From JAGOBP01 sp046328575 (lineage in GTDB: Bacteria > Chloroflexota > Anaerolineae > Fen-1058), in the NCBI GenBank assembly GCA_046328575.1, contig JAXLWI010000010.1, positions 1-64,000 of the forward strand: a DNA stretch of 64,000 nucleotides. Reading direction: 5' to 3'. Of the stretch, positions 33,562 to 42,187 are shown piece after piece. The notes under the pieces were generated by a model. It did no database searches. It was not told the DNA's origin and was given only the letters and a program-made list of their open reading frames with translations. Position numbers and translations under genes: made by a program. Positions within the stretch are counted from its first letter, which is position 1. Each line of letters begins with the position of its first letter.

Positions 33562-33624
33562 CACGATGTAATGAGCAAGGAACCCTGATCGGTGTTCTTG
33601 CCTACAGGTCTCCAGTAAACACCT

Positions 33625-35784
33625 ATGAACAAAATCTATCTTGCGCTTGCGCTGCACAACCATCAACCGGTTGGTAACTTCGATTTTGTGATCGAAGATG
33701 CGTTCAATAAAGCCTACGAACCGATGATCGCGGCGTTGGAGCGGCATCCCGGGGTGCGACTAGCGCTGCATTACAGCGGTCCGTTGCGCGACTGGCTGAA
33801 GATTCATCAGCCCGATTTCTTGCGACGCGTTCGGGCGTTGGTCGGTCGTAAGCAGTTGGAGATTTTGACCGGCGCTCATTTTGAGCCGATTCTGGTCGCG
33901 CTCCCAGACGCCGATAAACTCGGCCAGATCGCCAAGATGACGGAGACCATCCGTGCCGACTTCGGCGCAGAGCCGATCGGGGGGTGGCTGGCCGAGCGCG
34001 TGTGGGAGCCGCATTTGCCCAAGCCGCTGCACGAAGCGGGCGTGGAGTACACCATCGTCGACGATACGCACTTCAAGGTCGCGGGCTACAGCGAAGACGA
34101 TCTCTTCGGCTACTACGTCACTGAAGAGCAGGGGCATCCGCTCAAAATCTTCGGCACGTCACGCTACTTACGCTTCAACACACCATGGACGAAAGTAAAA
34201 GACATTATCGCATGGCTGCGTCAACAAGCCGATCGGCCTGTGCTGTTGGGCGCGCCACCGCGTGTCGCGGTCATGGGTGACGACGGCGAGAAATTCGGCC
34301 TGTGGCCCACGACCTTTGAGCACTGTTGGCTCAACGGCTGGGTCGACGAGTTCTTTGCGGCGCTGGAGGAAAATGCCGAATGGTTGATCACCTGCCCGCC
34401 CTCTGAAGTGATCCGCACGTTGCCGCCGGCCGGCCGCGCTTATTTGCCGTCGGCCTCGTATGAAGAGATGATGAGTTGGGCACTGCCGGCTAAACAGTCG
34501 CACGATCTGCCGTTGTTGCGTAAACGCCTGGAAAAAGAGCACCAAGACGATGTGCTACGTTTCATTAAGGGTGGCCTGTGGCGACACTTCCTGGTGAAGT
34601 ATCCAGAAGTCAACACGTTGCACAAACGGATGTTGTGGGCCAGCGAATGGGTGCATCGCATGAAGAAGGCGGGTGCCCGCAACGCCGCGCTTGATCATCT
34701 ATGGGCTGGGCAGTGCAGTTGCCCCTACTGGCACGGCGTGTTTGGCGGCACTTATCTGTTCCACATTCGCGAGGCGAACTACGCGCACCTCATCACCGCG
34801 CAGACGTTGGCTGAGCGGTCGCTGCATACGACAGATGAATGGCTGGACGTGTCCGCCGCCGATCTCGATCGGGATGGGCGCGACGAAGTGGTGGTCTCCA
34901 CCGAGGCGCAGTGGCTGCTGTTCGATGCGCCGGTCGGCGGCACGCTGGCCGAATGGGATTGGCGCACCGCCAAACTTAACGTTGTTAATACGCTGACGCG
35001 ATGGCAAGAAGGTTATCATCAAGACTTGTTGGATGCGGCGGCGCGGAATGCGGTGGTCGTGGCCGGACAGGTTACCGGCGTGACCAGCTTGCAAAGCGAG
35101 GCTGTTAAAGTCAAAGAACCCGGCCTCGATAAGAAACTGATTGTGGATTGGTATCGCCGGGCCAGCTTGATCGATCACGTGTTTGGCGCGACCGAGACGC
35201 TGGATCGGTTCTATCGCAGCCAATATGTTGAACTTGGCGACTTCGTCAATCAACCTTACAAGGCCAAATTCTCACGCGCGGCGCGCAAGGTCACAGTGAC
35301 GCTGGAACGTGACGGCGGAGTCTGGATCAACGGTGTCGCGCATCCGCTGCACATCGAGAAGAAGATCACCGTTGAATCAGGTGAGCCAGGGTTCAGCGTT
35401 GCTTACACACTGACCAACATTGGCAGCGAACCGCTAGTCGCGCGCTTCGGCATCGAAACCAATTGGGGCATTTCGGGTGGCGAAGTGCCAGAAGGCGCAT
35501 ATACCTTGTTTGCGGGTGGCGTGTTGCAGCGCCTCAATGCGATTGCGGCTACACCTAACGCTAAAGAAGTCGCTGTCGTCAAAGAGAAACTCGGTCGTGC
35601 TTTACTGCGCGCTAGTGAGCCAGCGGATTGGTGGCAATTCCCGTTGGAAACCATCTCGCTGTCTGAGGCCGGTTTTGAGCGCACCTATCAAGGTACGACG
35701 CTGCTGGCACATTGGCCGTTGGAATTGGAACCCGGCGGCGTGCTGAAATTGCGGCTACAATTGAACTTGATGCTGAGCGCTTAG
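33625..35784 (+). CDS. GH57 4-alpha-glucanotransferase/alpha-amylase
   Basis: A 719-residue GH57 protein like the Thermococcus 4-alpha-glucanotransferase, with the catalytic barrel followed by the DUF1925 and DUF1926-type domains. Seen: region 1 ALHNHQPVGNFD, region 3 GGWLAERVWEPHLP with nucleophile Glu124, region 4 VMGDDGEKFGLWP with acid/base Asp219 or 220, then the beta-sandwich domain from about residue 420. It would disproportionate or trim maltodextrins in the cytosol, moving glucan between import and glycogen pools. No signal peptide. It follows glgC by 63 bp. Confidence 0.92.
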   Translation: MNKIYLALALHNHQPVGNFDFVIEDAFNKAYEPMIAALERHPGVRLALHYSGPLRDWLKIHQPDFLRRVRALVGRKQLEILTGAHFEPILVALPDADKLGQIAKMTETIRADFGAEPIGGWLAERVWEPHLPKPLHEAGVEYTIVDDTHFKVAGYSEDDLFGYYVTEEQGHPLKIFGTSRYLRFNTPWTKVKDIIAWLRQQADRPVLLGAPPRVAVMGDDGEKFGLWPTTFEHCWLNGWVDEFFAALEENAEWLITCPPSEVIRTLPPAGRAYLPSASYEEMMSWALPAKQSHDLPLLRKRLEKEHQDDVLRFIKGGLWRHFLVKYPEVNTLHKRMLWASEWVHRMKKAGARNAALDHLWAGQCSCPYWHGVFGGTYLFHIREANYAHLITAQTLAERSLHTTDEWLDVSAADLDRDGRDEVVVSTEAQWLLFDAPVGGTLAEWDWRTAKLNVVNTLTRWQEGYHQDLLDAAARNAVVVAGQVTGVTSLQSEAVKVKEPGLDKKLIVDWYRRASLIDHVFGATETLDRFYRSQYVELGDFVNQPYKAKFSRAARKVTVTLERDGGVWINGVAHPLHIEKKITVESGEPGFSVAYTLTNIGSEPLVARFGIETNWGISGGEVPEGAYTLFAGGVLQRLNAIAATPNAKEVAVVKEKLGRALLRASEPADWWQFPLETISLSEAGFERTYQGTTLLAHWPLELEPGGVLKLRLQLNLMLSA

Positions 35785-35823
35785 CGCAGGGACATACCTT
35801 TTCGAGCAAAACTCGACTTCAGC

Positions 35824-35860
35824 AATGCACAATGCCCGCCGCTCGCGAGCATTGTGCATT
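35824..35860. repeat. 12-bp inverted repeat in the leader of the second GH57 gene
   Basis: AATGCACAATGC (35824-35835) and GCATTGTGCATT (35849-35860) pair perfectly over a 13-nt loop; the word GTGCATTGTG continues past it. It lies 25 nt before the start at 35885. It may be a hairpin or a dispersed repeat; no T-run. Confidence 0.5.
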
Positions 35861-35884
35861 GTGTCTTGTGAACTGAGAATCGTC

Positions 35885-37306
35885 ATGACGCATATCGTTG
35901 CCATTCATGGTCACTTCTATCAGCCGCCACGTGAGGATCCATTTACGGGCGAGATGCCGCGTGAAAGCGGGGCTGAACCGTATCACAACTACAATGAAAA
36001 GATTACAGCCGAATGCTATCAACCCAATGCGGCCGCGGGTAACTTCGAGCGGTTAAGCTTCAATGTCGGTCCGACGTTGAGTAGCTGGTTGGCGCACTAT
36101 CAGCCGGAGACCTACGCGCGGATTCTGCAGGCCGATCGGACTTGCCAACTCCAATCGGGCGCAGGTAATGCGCTCGCGCAAAGCGTCCATCACGCCATTT
36201 TGCCGTTGGCTCGTCAGCGTGATAAGTATATCCAAATTGCGTGGGGCATCGCGTCGTTCCGACAGCGCTTTCAGCGTCAGCCGCGCGGCATGTGGCTGCC
36301 GGAAATGGCCGTCGACTTGCCCACGCTGGAGATTCTGTCGCAGCAGGGCGTGTCGTTCACGATTCTGAGCGAAGAACAAGTGCGCGGCGATTTGCGCGCG
36401 GGGGCGGGACCTTATCGAGTACGGTTACCGGGCGGTGGTTATTTCGCTGTCTTCGTGCGCGATCGGTACTTGTCGAATCAACTATCGTTTGATATGTCGC
36501 ACATCGCCGACGGGCCAAAGTGGCTGGAGTGGAACCTGCGGACGCGAACTGGGCTGACGCTCATTGCCACTGATGGCGAGACGTTTGGGCATCATCACCG
36601 CAACGGCGTGAGCTTATTGTCCAGCGTACTGTATCCTGCCAACGAGTCGGCTTATCAGGTGGTCACGCTGGCGGATTATCTGCGGACGCATCCGCCGACG
36701 ATCGAAGTGGAGATCAATGAACGGACGGCATGGAGTTGCAGTCACGGCGTAGCCCGCTGGGATGCCGGTTGCGGTTGCACGCCCGGTGACAGTGGTTGGA
36801 AACCGGTGCTGCGTTCGGCGCTTGATCTGTTGGCTGATGAGATTGATGCCATTTATCAGTATGAGACGCGGCGCTTGTTGCCCAATCCGTGGCGACTGGT
36901 TGAGCAATATATCGATGTGGTACTCGGCCTCACACCTGCGCCGACACTGGTGCGTGAAATGACGCCGACGACCCTCACCAGCGATCAAGTTCAGCGCCTG
37001 GTCAGACTGGCGCAAGCGCAACTCCATCGGCAGCGCATGTTTACCAGCTGTGGCTGGTTCTTTGAGCAGCTCGATCGGCCGGAGCCGCGTTACGTGGTGG
37101 CACAAGCCATGCGAGCCGTTCAGTTGGTGAAGCAAGCGACCGGCGTAGATCTAGGGCCAAACTTCCGGGCGTCGCTGCGTGCTGCCTCTGGTGGCCTGCA
37201 CACTCGACCGTTAGGCAGCCATATCATTCGACATGCGGCTGATCTATATGACGAACTGGCGGAGCGTCTGGTGCAGACGCCAACTGATCGGCTGAAGACT
37301 GACTGA
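35885..37306 (+). CDS. GH57 family protein, DUF3536 type
   Basis: A 473-residue cytosolic GH57 protein. Seen: the opening HIVAIHGHFYQPPREDPFTGEMP, PYHNYNEKITAECYQPNAAAG, RGMWLPEMAVDLPTLEIL with the predicted catalytic Glu, and LIATDGETFGHHH with the predicted catalytic Asp. These match the DUF3536 group. Family members I know are usually longer, about 800 residues, so the C-terminal part is short here. It may act on glycogen or maltodextrin; no member activity is certain. The ATG at 35885 is where family similarity begins; upstream codons belong to an inverted repeat. It ends the glycogen cluster. Confidence 0.82.
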   Translation: MTHIVAIHGHFYQPPREDPFTGEMPRESGAEPYHNYNEKITAECYQPNAAAGNFERLSFNVGPTLSSWLAHYQPETYARILQADRTCQLQSGAGNALAQSVHHAILPLARQRDKYIQIAWGIASFRQRFQRQPRGMWLPEMAVDLPTLEILSQQGVSFTILSEEQVRGDLRAGAGPYRVRLPGGGYFAVFVRDRYLSNQLSFDMSHIADGPKWLEWNLRTRTGLTLIATDGETFGHHHRNGVSLLSSVLYPANESAYQVVTLADYLRTHPPTIEVEINERTAWSCSHGVARWDAGCGCTPGDSGWKPVLRSALDLLADEIDAIYQYETRRLLPNPWRLVEQYIDVVLGLTPAPTLVREMTPTTLTSDQVQRLVRLAQAQLHRQRMFTSCGWFFEQLDRPEPRYVVAQAMRAVQLVKQATGVDLGPNFRASLRAASGGLHTRPLGSHIIRHAADLYDELAERLVQTPTDRLKTD

Positions 37307-37323
37307 TCGAGGAAGATGTAAAA

Positions 37324-37355
37324 ACGGCGGTCTGCAATTATTTGCAGACCGCCGT
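37324..37355. terminator. Bidirectional terminator-like stem-loop
   Basis: A perfect 14-bp stem (ACGGCGGTCTGCAA 37324-37337 with 37342-37355) and 4-nt loop, between the convergent GH57 (+) and receiver (-) genes. A TTTT run follows it on the minus strand. Confidence 0.8.
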
Positions 37356-37376
37356 CATAAAGAACGTGCGAATTAA

Positions 37377-37775
37377 TCAGTTGGCCGATTGAGCGGCCTT
37401 AGCTGCCAGTACCCGCTCGACGCTTTGCAACAGTTCCTGCGGGCCAAACGGCTTGGTCACATAGTCGTCCACTTTGGCAATGTGCAGCCCCAAAATCTTG
37501 TCGATGCTCTGGGCTTTGGCGGTGACGACGATGACGGGAATGCCTTTCAATTCAGGATCAGCTTTCATCTGCTGATAAACTTCCCAGCCGTCCATGTCGG
37601 GCATCATCAAGTCAAGCAAAACCAGATCGGGTTTAACTTGTCGAATGGCCGCCAGGCCTTCCAAACCACCGGTTGCGCCTGTCAGTTCAAAACCTTTGCG
37701 GCCCAGAATCAACCGGATTAAATCAATGATTTCGGCTTCGTCTTCGATGCAGACTACCTTCTTCTTCTCATCCAT
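37377..37775 (-). CDS. Stand-alone response-regulator receiver protein
   Basis: A 132-residue CheY-like receiver with no output domain. Seen: acidic pocket CIEDEAEI, phospho-acceptor Asp in LVLLDLMMPDMDGW, conserved Thr in VIVVTAK, and Lys in YVTKPFG. AGGAG is 8 nt before the ATG at 37775. An extended -10 (TGT-TATAAT, 37893-37885) gives a leader of about 100 nt. No kinase is adjacent, so partners are unknown. Confidence 0.9.
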   Translation of the reverse strand: MDEKKKVVCIEDEAEIIDLIRLILGRKGFELTGATGGLEGLAAIRQVKPDLVLLDLMMPDMDGWEVYQQMKADPELKGIPVIVVTAKAQSIDKILGLHIAKVDDYVTKPFGPQELLQSVERVLAAKAAQSAN

Positions 37776-37884
37776 GCCGTGTTCTCCTTGGGCGTACTCC
37801 TGCACTTGAGTTTACCCAAAACGTGCCACTTCGTCAATTACCCTGTGGTCATACCGGCAAATTCCGCTGTCGGCTAACAGCCAC

Positions 37885-37893
37885 ATTATAACA
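37885..37893 (-). promoter_or_regulatory. Extended -10 promoter of the receiver gene
   Basis: On the minus strand TGT-TATAAT (37893-37885); no good -35. Predicted leader of about 100 nt. Confidence 0.5.
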
Positions 37894-37960
37894 CGAACCG
37901 CCTCGAAGTTGGCAATTCCGATTGGTTCGAGTACACTCTACACGGGGAGGGAGGTGGGCC

Positions 37961-38539
37961 ATGACTCGACGTCAACTGCGGCGAGCGATTGCCGGCGTGA
38001 TCGGCGTTTATGCGGTGGCGGGTCTTATCGCGTTGGTGTTGTACGCGTCTGGGGCGCCGATCTATCAGGCGTTTCATGACATCATCCCCTTCATCTTCGC
38101 GATTCCGGCGGCCTATCTGGGGTATTGTTTTCAGCGGCGGCAGAGCTATATGGAATCGTTGCGCGCCCTGTGGTCACAGTTGGTCCGTGCCGTCCAGCGC
38201 GCCATAAGTTACACCTACGATCCAACGCCGACACAGCAGGAATATGCCGATGTAATCACGGCGCTGTCGATTGTCATCGACGAAGTACGCGGCGTCTACA
38301 AGAACATTGGCGAAGCCCCCGATCGGATCGGCGTCTATCCCTACGAGCCGATCAAAGAAATCTACAAAGCCGTGCGCGCGATGGGCTATGGCGAGATTTC
38401 AGAGGAGCAGCGCGAGATCGCCCGTCACCGGTTGATCGGACACTGGCAGTCGATCCGCGCCAACTTTCTCGACGAATTCGATCGCGCTGAGCCCGGCAAA
38501 ATCGTCTCGCCGTACATCGAGAAGCAGGGGCGACCCTAA
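37961..38539 (+). CDS. Uncharacterised protein with two N-terminal membrane helices
   Basis: A 192-residue protein I do not recognise. Seen: two membrane helices (about residues 10-31 and 42-62), then a soluble, mostly helical cytosolic domain of about 125 residues containing QQEYADVITALSIVIDEVRGVYKNIGEAPDRIGVYPYEPIKEIYKAV. The ATG at 37961 has GGAGGGAGGTGGG upstream. It converges with the M20 peptidase gene with only 7 bp between. No function assigned. Confidence 0.7.
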   Translation: MTRRQLRRAIAGVIGVYAVAGLIALVLYASGAPIYQAFHDIIPFIFAIPAAYLGYCFQRRQSYMESLRALWSQLVRAVQRAISYTYDPTPTQQEYADVITALSIVIDEVRGVYKNIGEAPDRIGVYPYEPIKEIYKAVRAMGYGEISEEQREIARHRLIGHWQSIRANFLDEFDRAEPGKIVSPYIEKQGRP

Positions 38540-38546
38540 GCTTGTC

Positions 38547-39878
38547 TCAACGCGCCGCGCAAAAATCGCGCACTGTTTCATACAGCGTGCGCACCCCAAA
38601 CGCCAGCGCACGCGGCGTGATGCGCTCGTCGTGGCCGTGCACTAACCCCTCAAACGCATCGTCCGGTTCGATCAACATCGGCGCGAAGCCGTAGCACTGC
38701 GTGCCTAACTGCGCAAAGAGTTTGGCATCGGTCGCACCTGTCAGCATATAGGGCACCGCGATTGCGCCGGAATCTGCTTGAGCGATTTGCTGTTCGATCA
38801 AGCGGAACAACGGCGTATCGGTTGACGATTCCAACGGCGGCGACGTGTGAATGATCGCGATGTCAAATTCGTCGCCCAATCTCGATCGGACTTCGGCGAG
38901 AAACGACTCCGCGTCGAAGCCCGGCAGCATTCGCCCATCGATGACGGCTTCCGCTTCGGAAGGAATGACGTTGACTTTGTAGCCGGCGCGCAGTTGATTG
39001 GGCGAGACCGTGTTGTGCAGAATCGCGTGCAGGGCATCGGCCAGCAAACGATCGGGCAGCGCTTTCAGCGCGGCATCGTGCAAGAAGGGATTTACGATCG
39101 CGGACAGCAGCAGACCTGTCGAGCCGCCGAGACTATGCGCCAAATGCTGCACGTAGTGCGTGGCCGTAGGCGTAAGATGCAGTGGCAGTGGGCGCGCCAT
39201 CAACCGCTCGATCGCGCGGGCCAGATGAACCACAGCATGATCGGCGTGTGGCACCGAACCATGACCGGGCTTACCTTTGGCGCGCAGCGTGAACCAGCAC
39301 GTGCCTTTCTCGGCCGTCTGAATGGGATAAAACCGTTTGCCTTCCAGATGGATCGTGTGGCCGCCCATCTCGCTGAGACCGTACTCGGCGTGTACTAGAT
39401 CGGGATGATACCTCACCAGCCACTCCGCACCCACATCGCTGTCGATCTCTTCGTCGGCGGTCGCCGCAAAGATCACGTCGCGATGCAGCGCCACGCCACT
39501 GCGCTTGAGCAACAGCATCGTCATCAATTGCATCGCGGCGATGCTCTTCATATCCAACGCACCGCGACCCCAGATATAGCCGTCAGCTAGATCGCCGTTA
39601 AACGGCGGATGCGTCCAGTGCTCGGGTTCAGCAGGCACCACGTCGAGGTGAGTGTAGAGCAACAACGGTGGCAGAGAGCCATCACCGCGCAGCCGTGTGA
39701 TGCAGTTGCCGCGCTGCGGAGCCGCTTCCAACACGATCGGCTCACAGCCTTCGGCGCGCAGTACGCTTGCAATATATTCGGCGGCGGCAAGTTCGTTGCC
39801 CGGCGGATTGGTCGTATCGATGCGCAGTAACTGTTGCAGATGGTGGATGGCTTCGGCGTTGATGGCGTCCCAGTTCAT
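38547..39878 (-). CDS. M20 family metallopeptidase
   Basis: A 443-residue zinc peptidase of the M20/M25/M40 family (carboxypeptidase S / acylase-like). Seen: first metal motif LLLYTHLDVVPAEPEHW, GRGALDMKS with bridging Asp, ATADEEIDSDVGAEWL with catalytic Glu, then the dimerisation lid (GKPGHGSVPH) and final VHGHDERI metal His. It likely removes C-terminal residues or N-acyl groups from peptides in the cytosol. The ATG at 39878 is only 6 nt from an extended -10 (TGGTATACT), so it is probably leaderless. Divergent from trmI. Confidence 0.9.
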   Translation of the reverse strand: MNWDAINAEAIHHLQQLLRIDTTNPPGNELAAAEYIASVLRAEGCEPIVLEAAPQRGNCITRLRGDGSLPPLLLYTHLDVVPAEPEHWTHPPFNGDLADGYIWGRGALDMKSIAAMQLMTMLLLKRSGVALHRDVIFAATADEEIDSDVGAEWLVRYHPDLVHAEYGLSEMGGHTIHLEGKRFYPIQTAEKGTCWFTLRAKGKPGHGSVPHADHAVVHLARAIERLMARPLPLHLTPTATHYVQHLAHSLGGSTGLLLSAIVNPFLHDAALKALPDRLLADALHAILHNTVSPNQLRAGYKVNVIPSEAEAVIDGRMLPGFDAESFLAEVRSRLGDEFDIAIIHTSPPLESSTDTPLFRLIEQQIAQADSGAIAVPYMLTGATDAKLFAQLGTQCYGFAPMLIEPDDAFEGLVHGHDERITPRALAFGVRTLYETVRDFCAAR

Positions 39879-39884
39879 GCGCGA

Positions 39885-39893
39885 AGTATACCA
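39885..39893 (-). promoter_or_regulatory. Extended -10 promoter, leaderless start of the M20 gene
   Basis: On the minus strand TGG-TATACT (39893-39885), 6 nt before the ATG at 39878. Confidence 0.55.
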
Positions 39894-39918
39894 GAAGTGG
39901 CGCGCGCGACGTGAATCT

Positions 39919-39942
39919 CACTCGTCGCTCGTCACTCGTCAC
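39919..39942. repeat. Short tandem word repeat (CTCGTCA/G)
   Basis: About four degenerate copies of a 6-7-bp word, CTCGTC(A/G), lie in the 81-bp gap between the divergent M20 and trmI genes. It resembles short tandem repeats found in gaps of some bacterial genomes. Confidence 0.5.
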
Positions 39943-39943
39943 G

Positions 39944-39952
39944 TGATATAAT
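39944..39952 (+). promoter_or_regulatory. Extended -10 promoter, leaderless start of trmI
   Basis: TGA-TATAAT (39944-39952), then CGCGCGC, then the ATG at 39960; only 7 nt separate -10 and start. Confidence 0.65.
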
Positions 39953-39959
39953 CGCGCGC

Positions 39960-40808
39960 ATGACCGACCGAATCGTACAACCTTATGATAGTGCTTTACT
40001 CATGAGCCGCGATCACAAGCGGTTTCTTATTCGCCTCGTACCCGGTGAGACGCTGCACACGCATCGCGGCATCATCAAGCACGACGACTGCATCGGCGGG
40101 GTGTGGGGGCGCGAGATGCTGACGCACCTCAACTATCCATTCCTGCTGCTCGATCCCTCAACGGCTGATCTGGTGCAGGACATCAAGCGCGTCACGCAAA
40201 TCATCTTCCCCAAAGACATCGGTTACATTCTGATGAAGTTGAACATTCAGCCGGGCGTGACGGTGCTCGAAGCGGGCAGCGGATCGGGTGGCTTGACGCT
40301 CGCCTTGGCGCAACATGCGCACCCGGGCGGGCGCGTGGTGTCGTATGAAGTGCGGCCCGATATGCAGAACCTTGTGCGCAAGAATCTCGATCGGGTCGGC
40401 GTACTCGATCGGGTGGAACTGAAACTCAAAGACATCGAAGAAGGCTTCGACGAGACTGGGGCTGACGCCGTCTTTCTCGATGTGCCGGAACCATCACTCT
40501 ATTTGGGTGTGGCCGCGGCGGCGCTGCGCAGCGGCGGCTACTTCGGTACGCTCGTCCCGACGGCGAATCAGATCATCCGTATTTTGGAGCGGATCAGCGC
40601 TTATCCCTTCGGCCTGATCGAAGTGGAGGAGTTGATGCTGCGCGGCTATAAGATCGTGCCGCAGCGCCTGCGCCCGCTCGATCGGATGATCGGCCATACC
40701 GGTTATCTGTTGTTCGCGCGCAAATTCGAGCGGGCTATCATTGAAGAACCTGTTAACACAGAATTAACGCTGACTTCAGATGAAGGTAATCCCGAAGTTG
40801 TAGACTAG
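39960..40808 (+). CDS. trmI: tRNA (adenine-58-N1)-methyltransferase
   Basis: A 282-residue SAM-dependent methyltransferase that makes m1A58 in the T-loop of tRNA. Seen: an N-terminal domain (VPGETLHTHRGIIKHDDCIG), the lead-in DIGYILMKLNIQPG, SAM-binding motif VLEAGSGSGGLTLALAQ (about residues 100-116), acidic motif VVSYEVRPD, and the motif IV region ADAVFLDVPEP. The length and order fit bacterial/archaeal TrmI. The mRNA appears leaderless. Confidence 0.92.
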   Translation: MTDRIVQPYDSALLMSRDHKRFLIRLVPGETLHTHRGIIKHDDCIGGVWGREMLTHLNYPFLLLDPSTADLVQDIKRVTQIIFPKDIGYILMKLNIQPGVTVLEAGSGSGGLTLALAQHAHPGGRVVSYEVRPDMQNLVRKNLDRVGVLDRVELKLKDIEEGFDETGADAVFLDVPEPSLYLGVAAAALRSGGYFGTLVPTANQIIRILERISAYPFGLIEVEELMLRGYKIVPQRLRPLDRMIGHTGYLLFARKFERAIIEEPVNTELTLTSDEGNPEVVD

Positions 40809-40836
40809 TTTCAATCACGGCGGAACGAGGCAAAGC

Positions 40837-41400
40837 ATGTTTGGACCACGACGAATGATACGGCGAGCCGTGCGCGGCGCGATGTTAGCGGGGCGCGGAG
40901 TGGGGCGGCAGCAAGTGCATGAAGCGCAGCGCTTGCTGGCCGAAGGCCAGTTCACTGAGGCGGCAAACTTGTTTGCGCAACTAAGCAGCGAAGCCGTCGA
41001 GCACGGCCTGATTCGACCCGCCGGTCATTTGGCCTTGCAAGCGGCGCGTGCTTTCGCGCAGGCTAAGCAGGGTGATGCGGCATTGGCGCAGGCCAAGCGC
41101 GCGTTAGATATCCTGCTCAACGCGGGTCGACCGCAGCAGGTCGCGCGCCTGATGCCGCAAGCGATTGCGTTTCTGCGCGCTCAAGGCTTTAGCGCACAAG
41201 CCGCAGCGTTGGAGAAAGAAGCCGCGCAGCGCTTAAGTGCGTTGGGGTTGAGTCTGCAACCGATCGGGTTGGCAACCAACCGATCGGTGCCTGCCACCTG
41301 TCCGCAGTGTGCGGGTCCGCTCCGCGCTGATGAGGCGGAATGGATCGACGCCACCAGTGTGGAATGTCCCTGGTGCGGATCGACCGTCAAAGCCCAGTAA
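40837..41400 (+). CDS. Helical-repeat protein with C-terminal zinc ribbon
   Basis: A 187-residue protein of unknown function. Residues 20-130 are Ala-rich helices with TPR-like spacing (EAQRLLAEGQFTEAANLFAQL; GHLALQAARAFAQAKQGDAALAQAKRAL). The C-terminus has a zinc ribbon with two CxxC knuckles, CPQCAG and CPWCGS. GAGG precedes the ATG. It sits 28 bp after trmI and is probably co-transcribed. It may be a scaffold or RNA-related protein, but nothing proves this. Confidence 0.75.
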   Translation: MFGPRRMIRRAVRGAMLAGRGVGRQQVHEAQRLLAEGQFTEAANLFAQLSSEAVEHGLIRPAGHLALQAARAFAQAKQGDAALAQAKRALDILLNAGRPQQVARLMPQAIAFLRAQGFSAQAAALEKEAAQRLSALGLSLQPIGLATNRSVPATCPQCAGPLRADEAEWIDATSVECPWCGSTVKAQ

Positions 41401-41403
41401 AAC

Positions 41404-41440
41404 AAAGACCCGATGAGTTATCACAACCCATCGGGTCTTT
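41404..41440. terminator. Bidirectional Rho-independent terminator
   Basis: A perfect 12-bp stem, AAAGACCCGATG (41404-41415) with 41429-41440, T-run on the plus side and A-rich on the other, between the convergent zinc-ribbon and L25 genes. Confidence 0.85.
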
Positions 41441-41459
41441 TGTCGCTTCAGAAAACCAA

Positions 41460-42119
41460 CTAGGCTTCTTCGCCTTCTTCTTCGGTCTTGCCCTTCTTGA
41501 TGACTTCGGGCTCGGTCGCCGTCACGGCGGCAGCGCCACCAGGCACTTCGCTCTCTTCCGCGGCCAGGTGCGTCACACGCACGACCAAGTCGTCGGGGTT
41601 CGACAAAATCCTGACCTTGTCCGAGACCTTCAGGTCGCTGACGTGAATAGCGTCGCCGACTTTGAGCAGGCCGCTCAGGTCAACTGCAATCGTGTCGATC
41701 AGGTCGCCGGGCAAGCACTCGATCTCGATCGCATCGTTACCGTAGGTCAACACGCCTTCGTTGCGCACGGCAGCGGGCGAAGCGCCTTCAAAGCGGATCG
41801 GGATCTCAACCGTGATCTTCTCGGTCATCGACACGCCGTAGAAGTCCACGTGCAGCAACGCGCCCTTGATCGGCTCGCGCTGCACTTCGCGCACCAACGC
41901 CATGCGCGGCTCGGCGGCGCCTTCGACGGTTAACGTCACGAGACGGCTGCTGCCCGCTCGCATCAATACGCGCATCAGCTCGCGGTCGTTTGCCTGCAAC
42001 GACACCGGCTCGGCGCGGCGGCCATATAATACGGCCGGCACATAACCCGAGCGGCGCAGCGCGCTGACTTGCTTGCCCTTCACAGTTCGGGGCATTACCT
42101 TCAATTCGATTTGTTCCAT
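41460..42119 (-). CDS. rplY: 50S ribosomal protein L25 (TL5/Ctc type)
   Basis: A 219-residue two-domain L25 protein that binds 5S rRNA. Seen: the N-terminal 5S-binding domain with VKGKQVSALRRSGYVPAVLYG (about residues 13-33) and REVQREPIKGALLHVDFYGV, then the C-terminal TL5 beta domain, ending in an acidic tail (KTEEEGEEA). I chose the ATG at 42119 since GGAGAG precedes it and family similarity starts there. It is the second gene of an operon with a membrane-anchored repeat protein, behind a promoter-terminator leader. Confidence 0.93.
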   Translation of the reverse strand: MEQIELKVMPRTVKGKQVSALRRSGYVPAVLYGRRAEPVSLQANDRELMRVLMRAGSSRLVTLTVEGAAEPRMALVREVQREPIKGALLHVDFYGVSMTEKITVEIPIRFEGASPAAVRNEGVLTYGNDAIEIECLPGDLIDTIAVDLSGLLKVGDAIHVSDLKVSDKVRILSNPDDLVVRVTHLAAEESEVPGGAAAVTATEPEVIKKGKTEEEGEEA

Positions 42120-42187
42120 TGCCTCTTTCTCTCCTGCCGGGTGCCGTTGGCTCGTCACTCCGGCGTAATTTAGCCGGCGGGCTCGCT

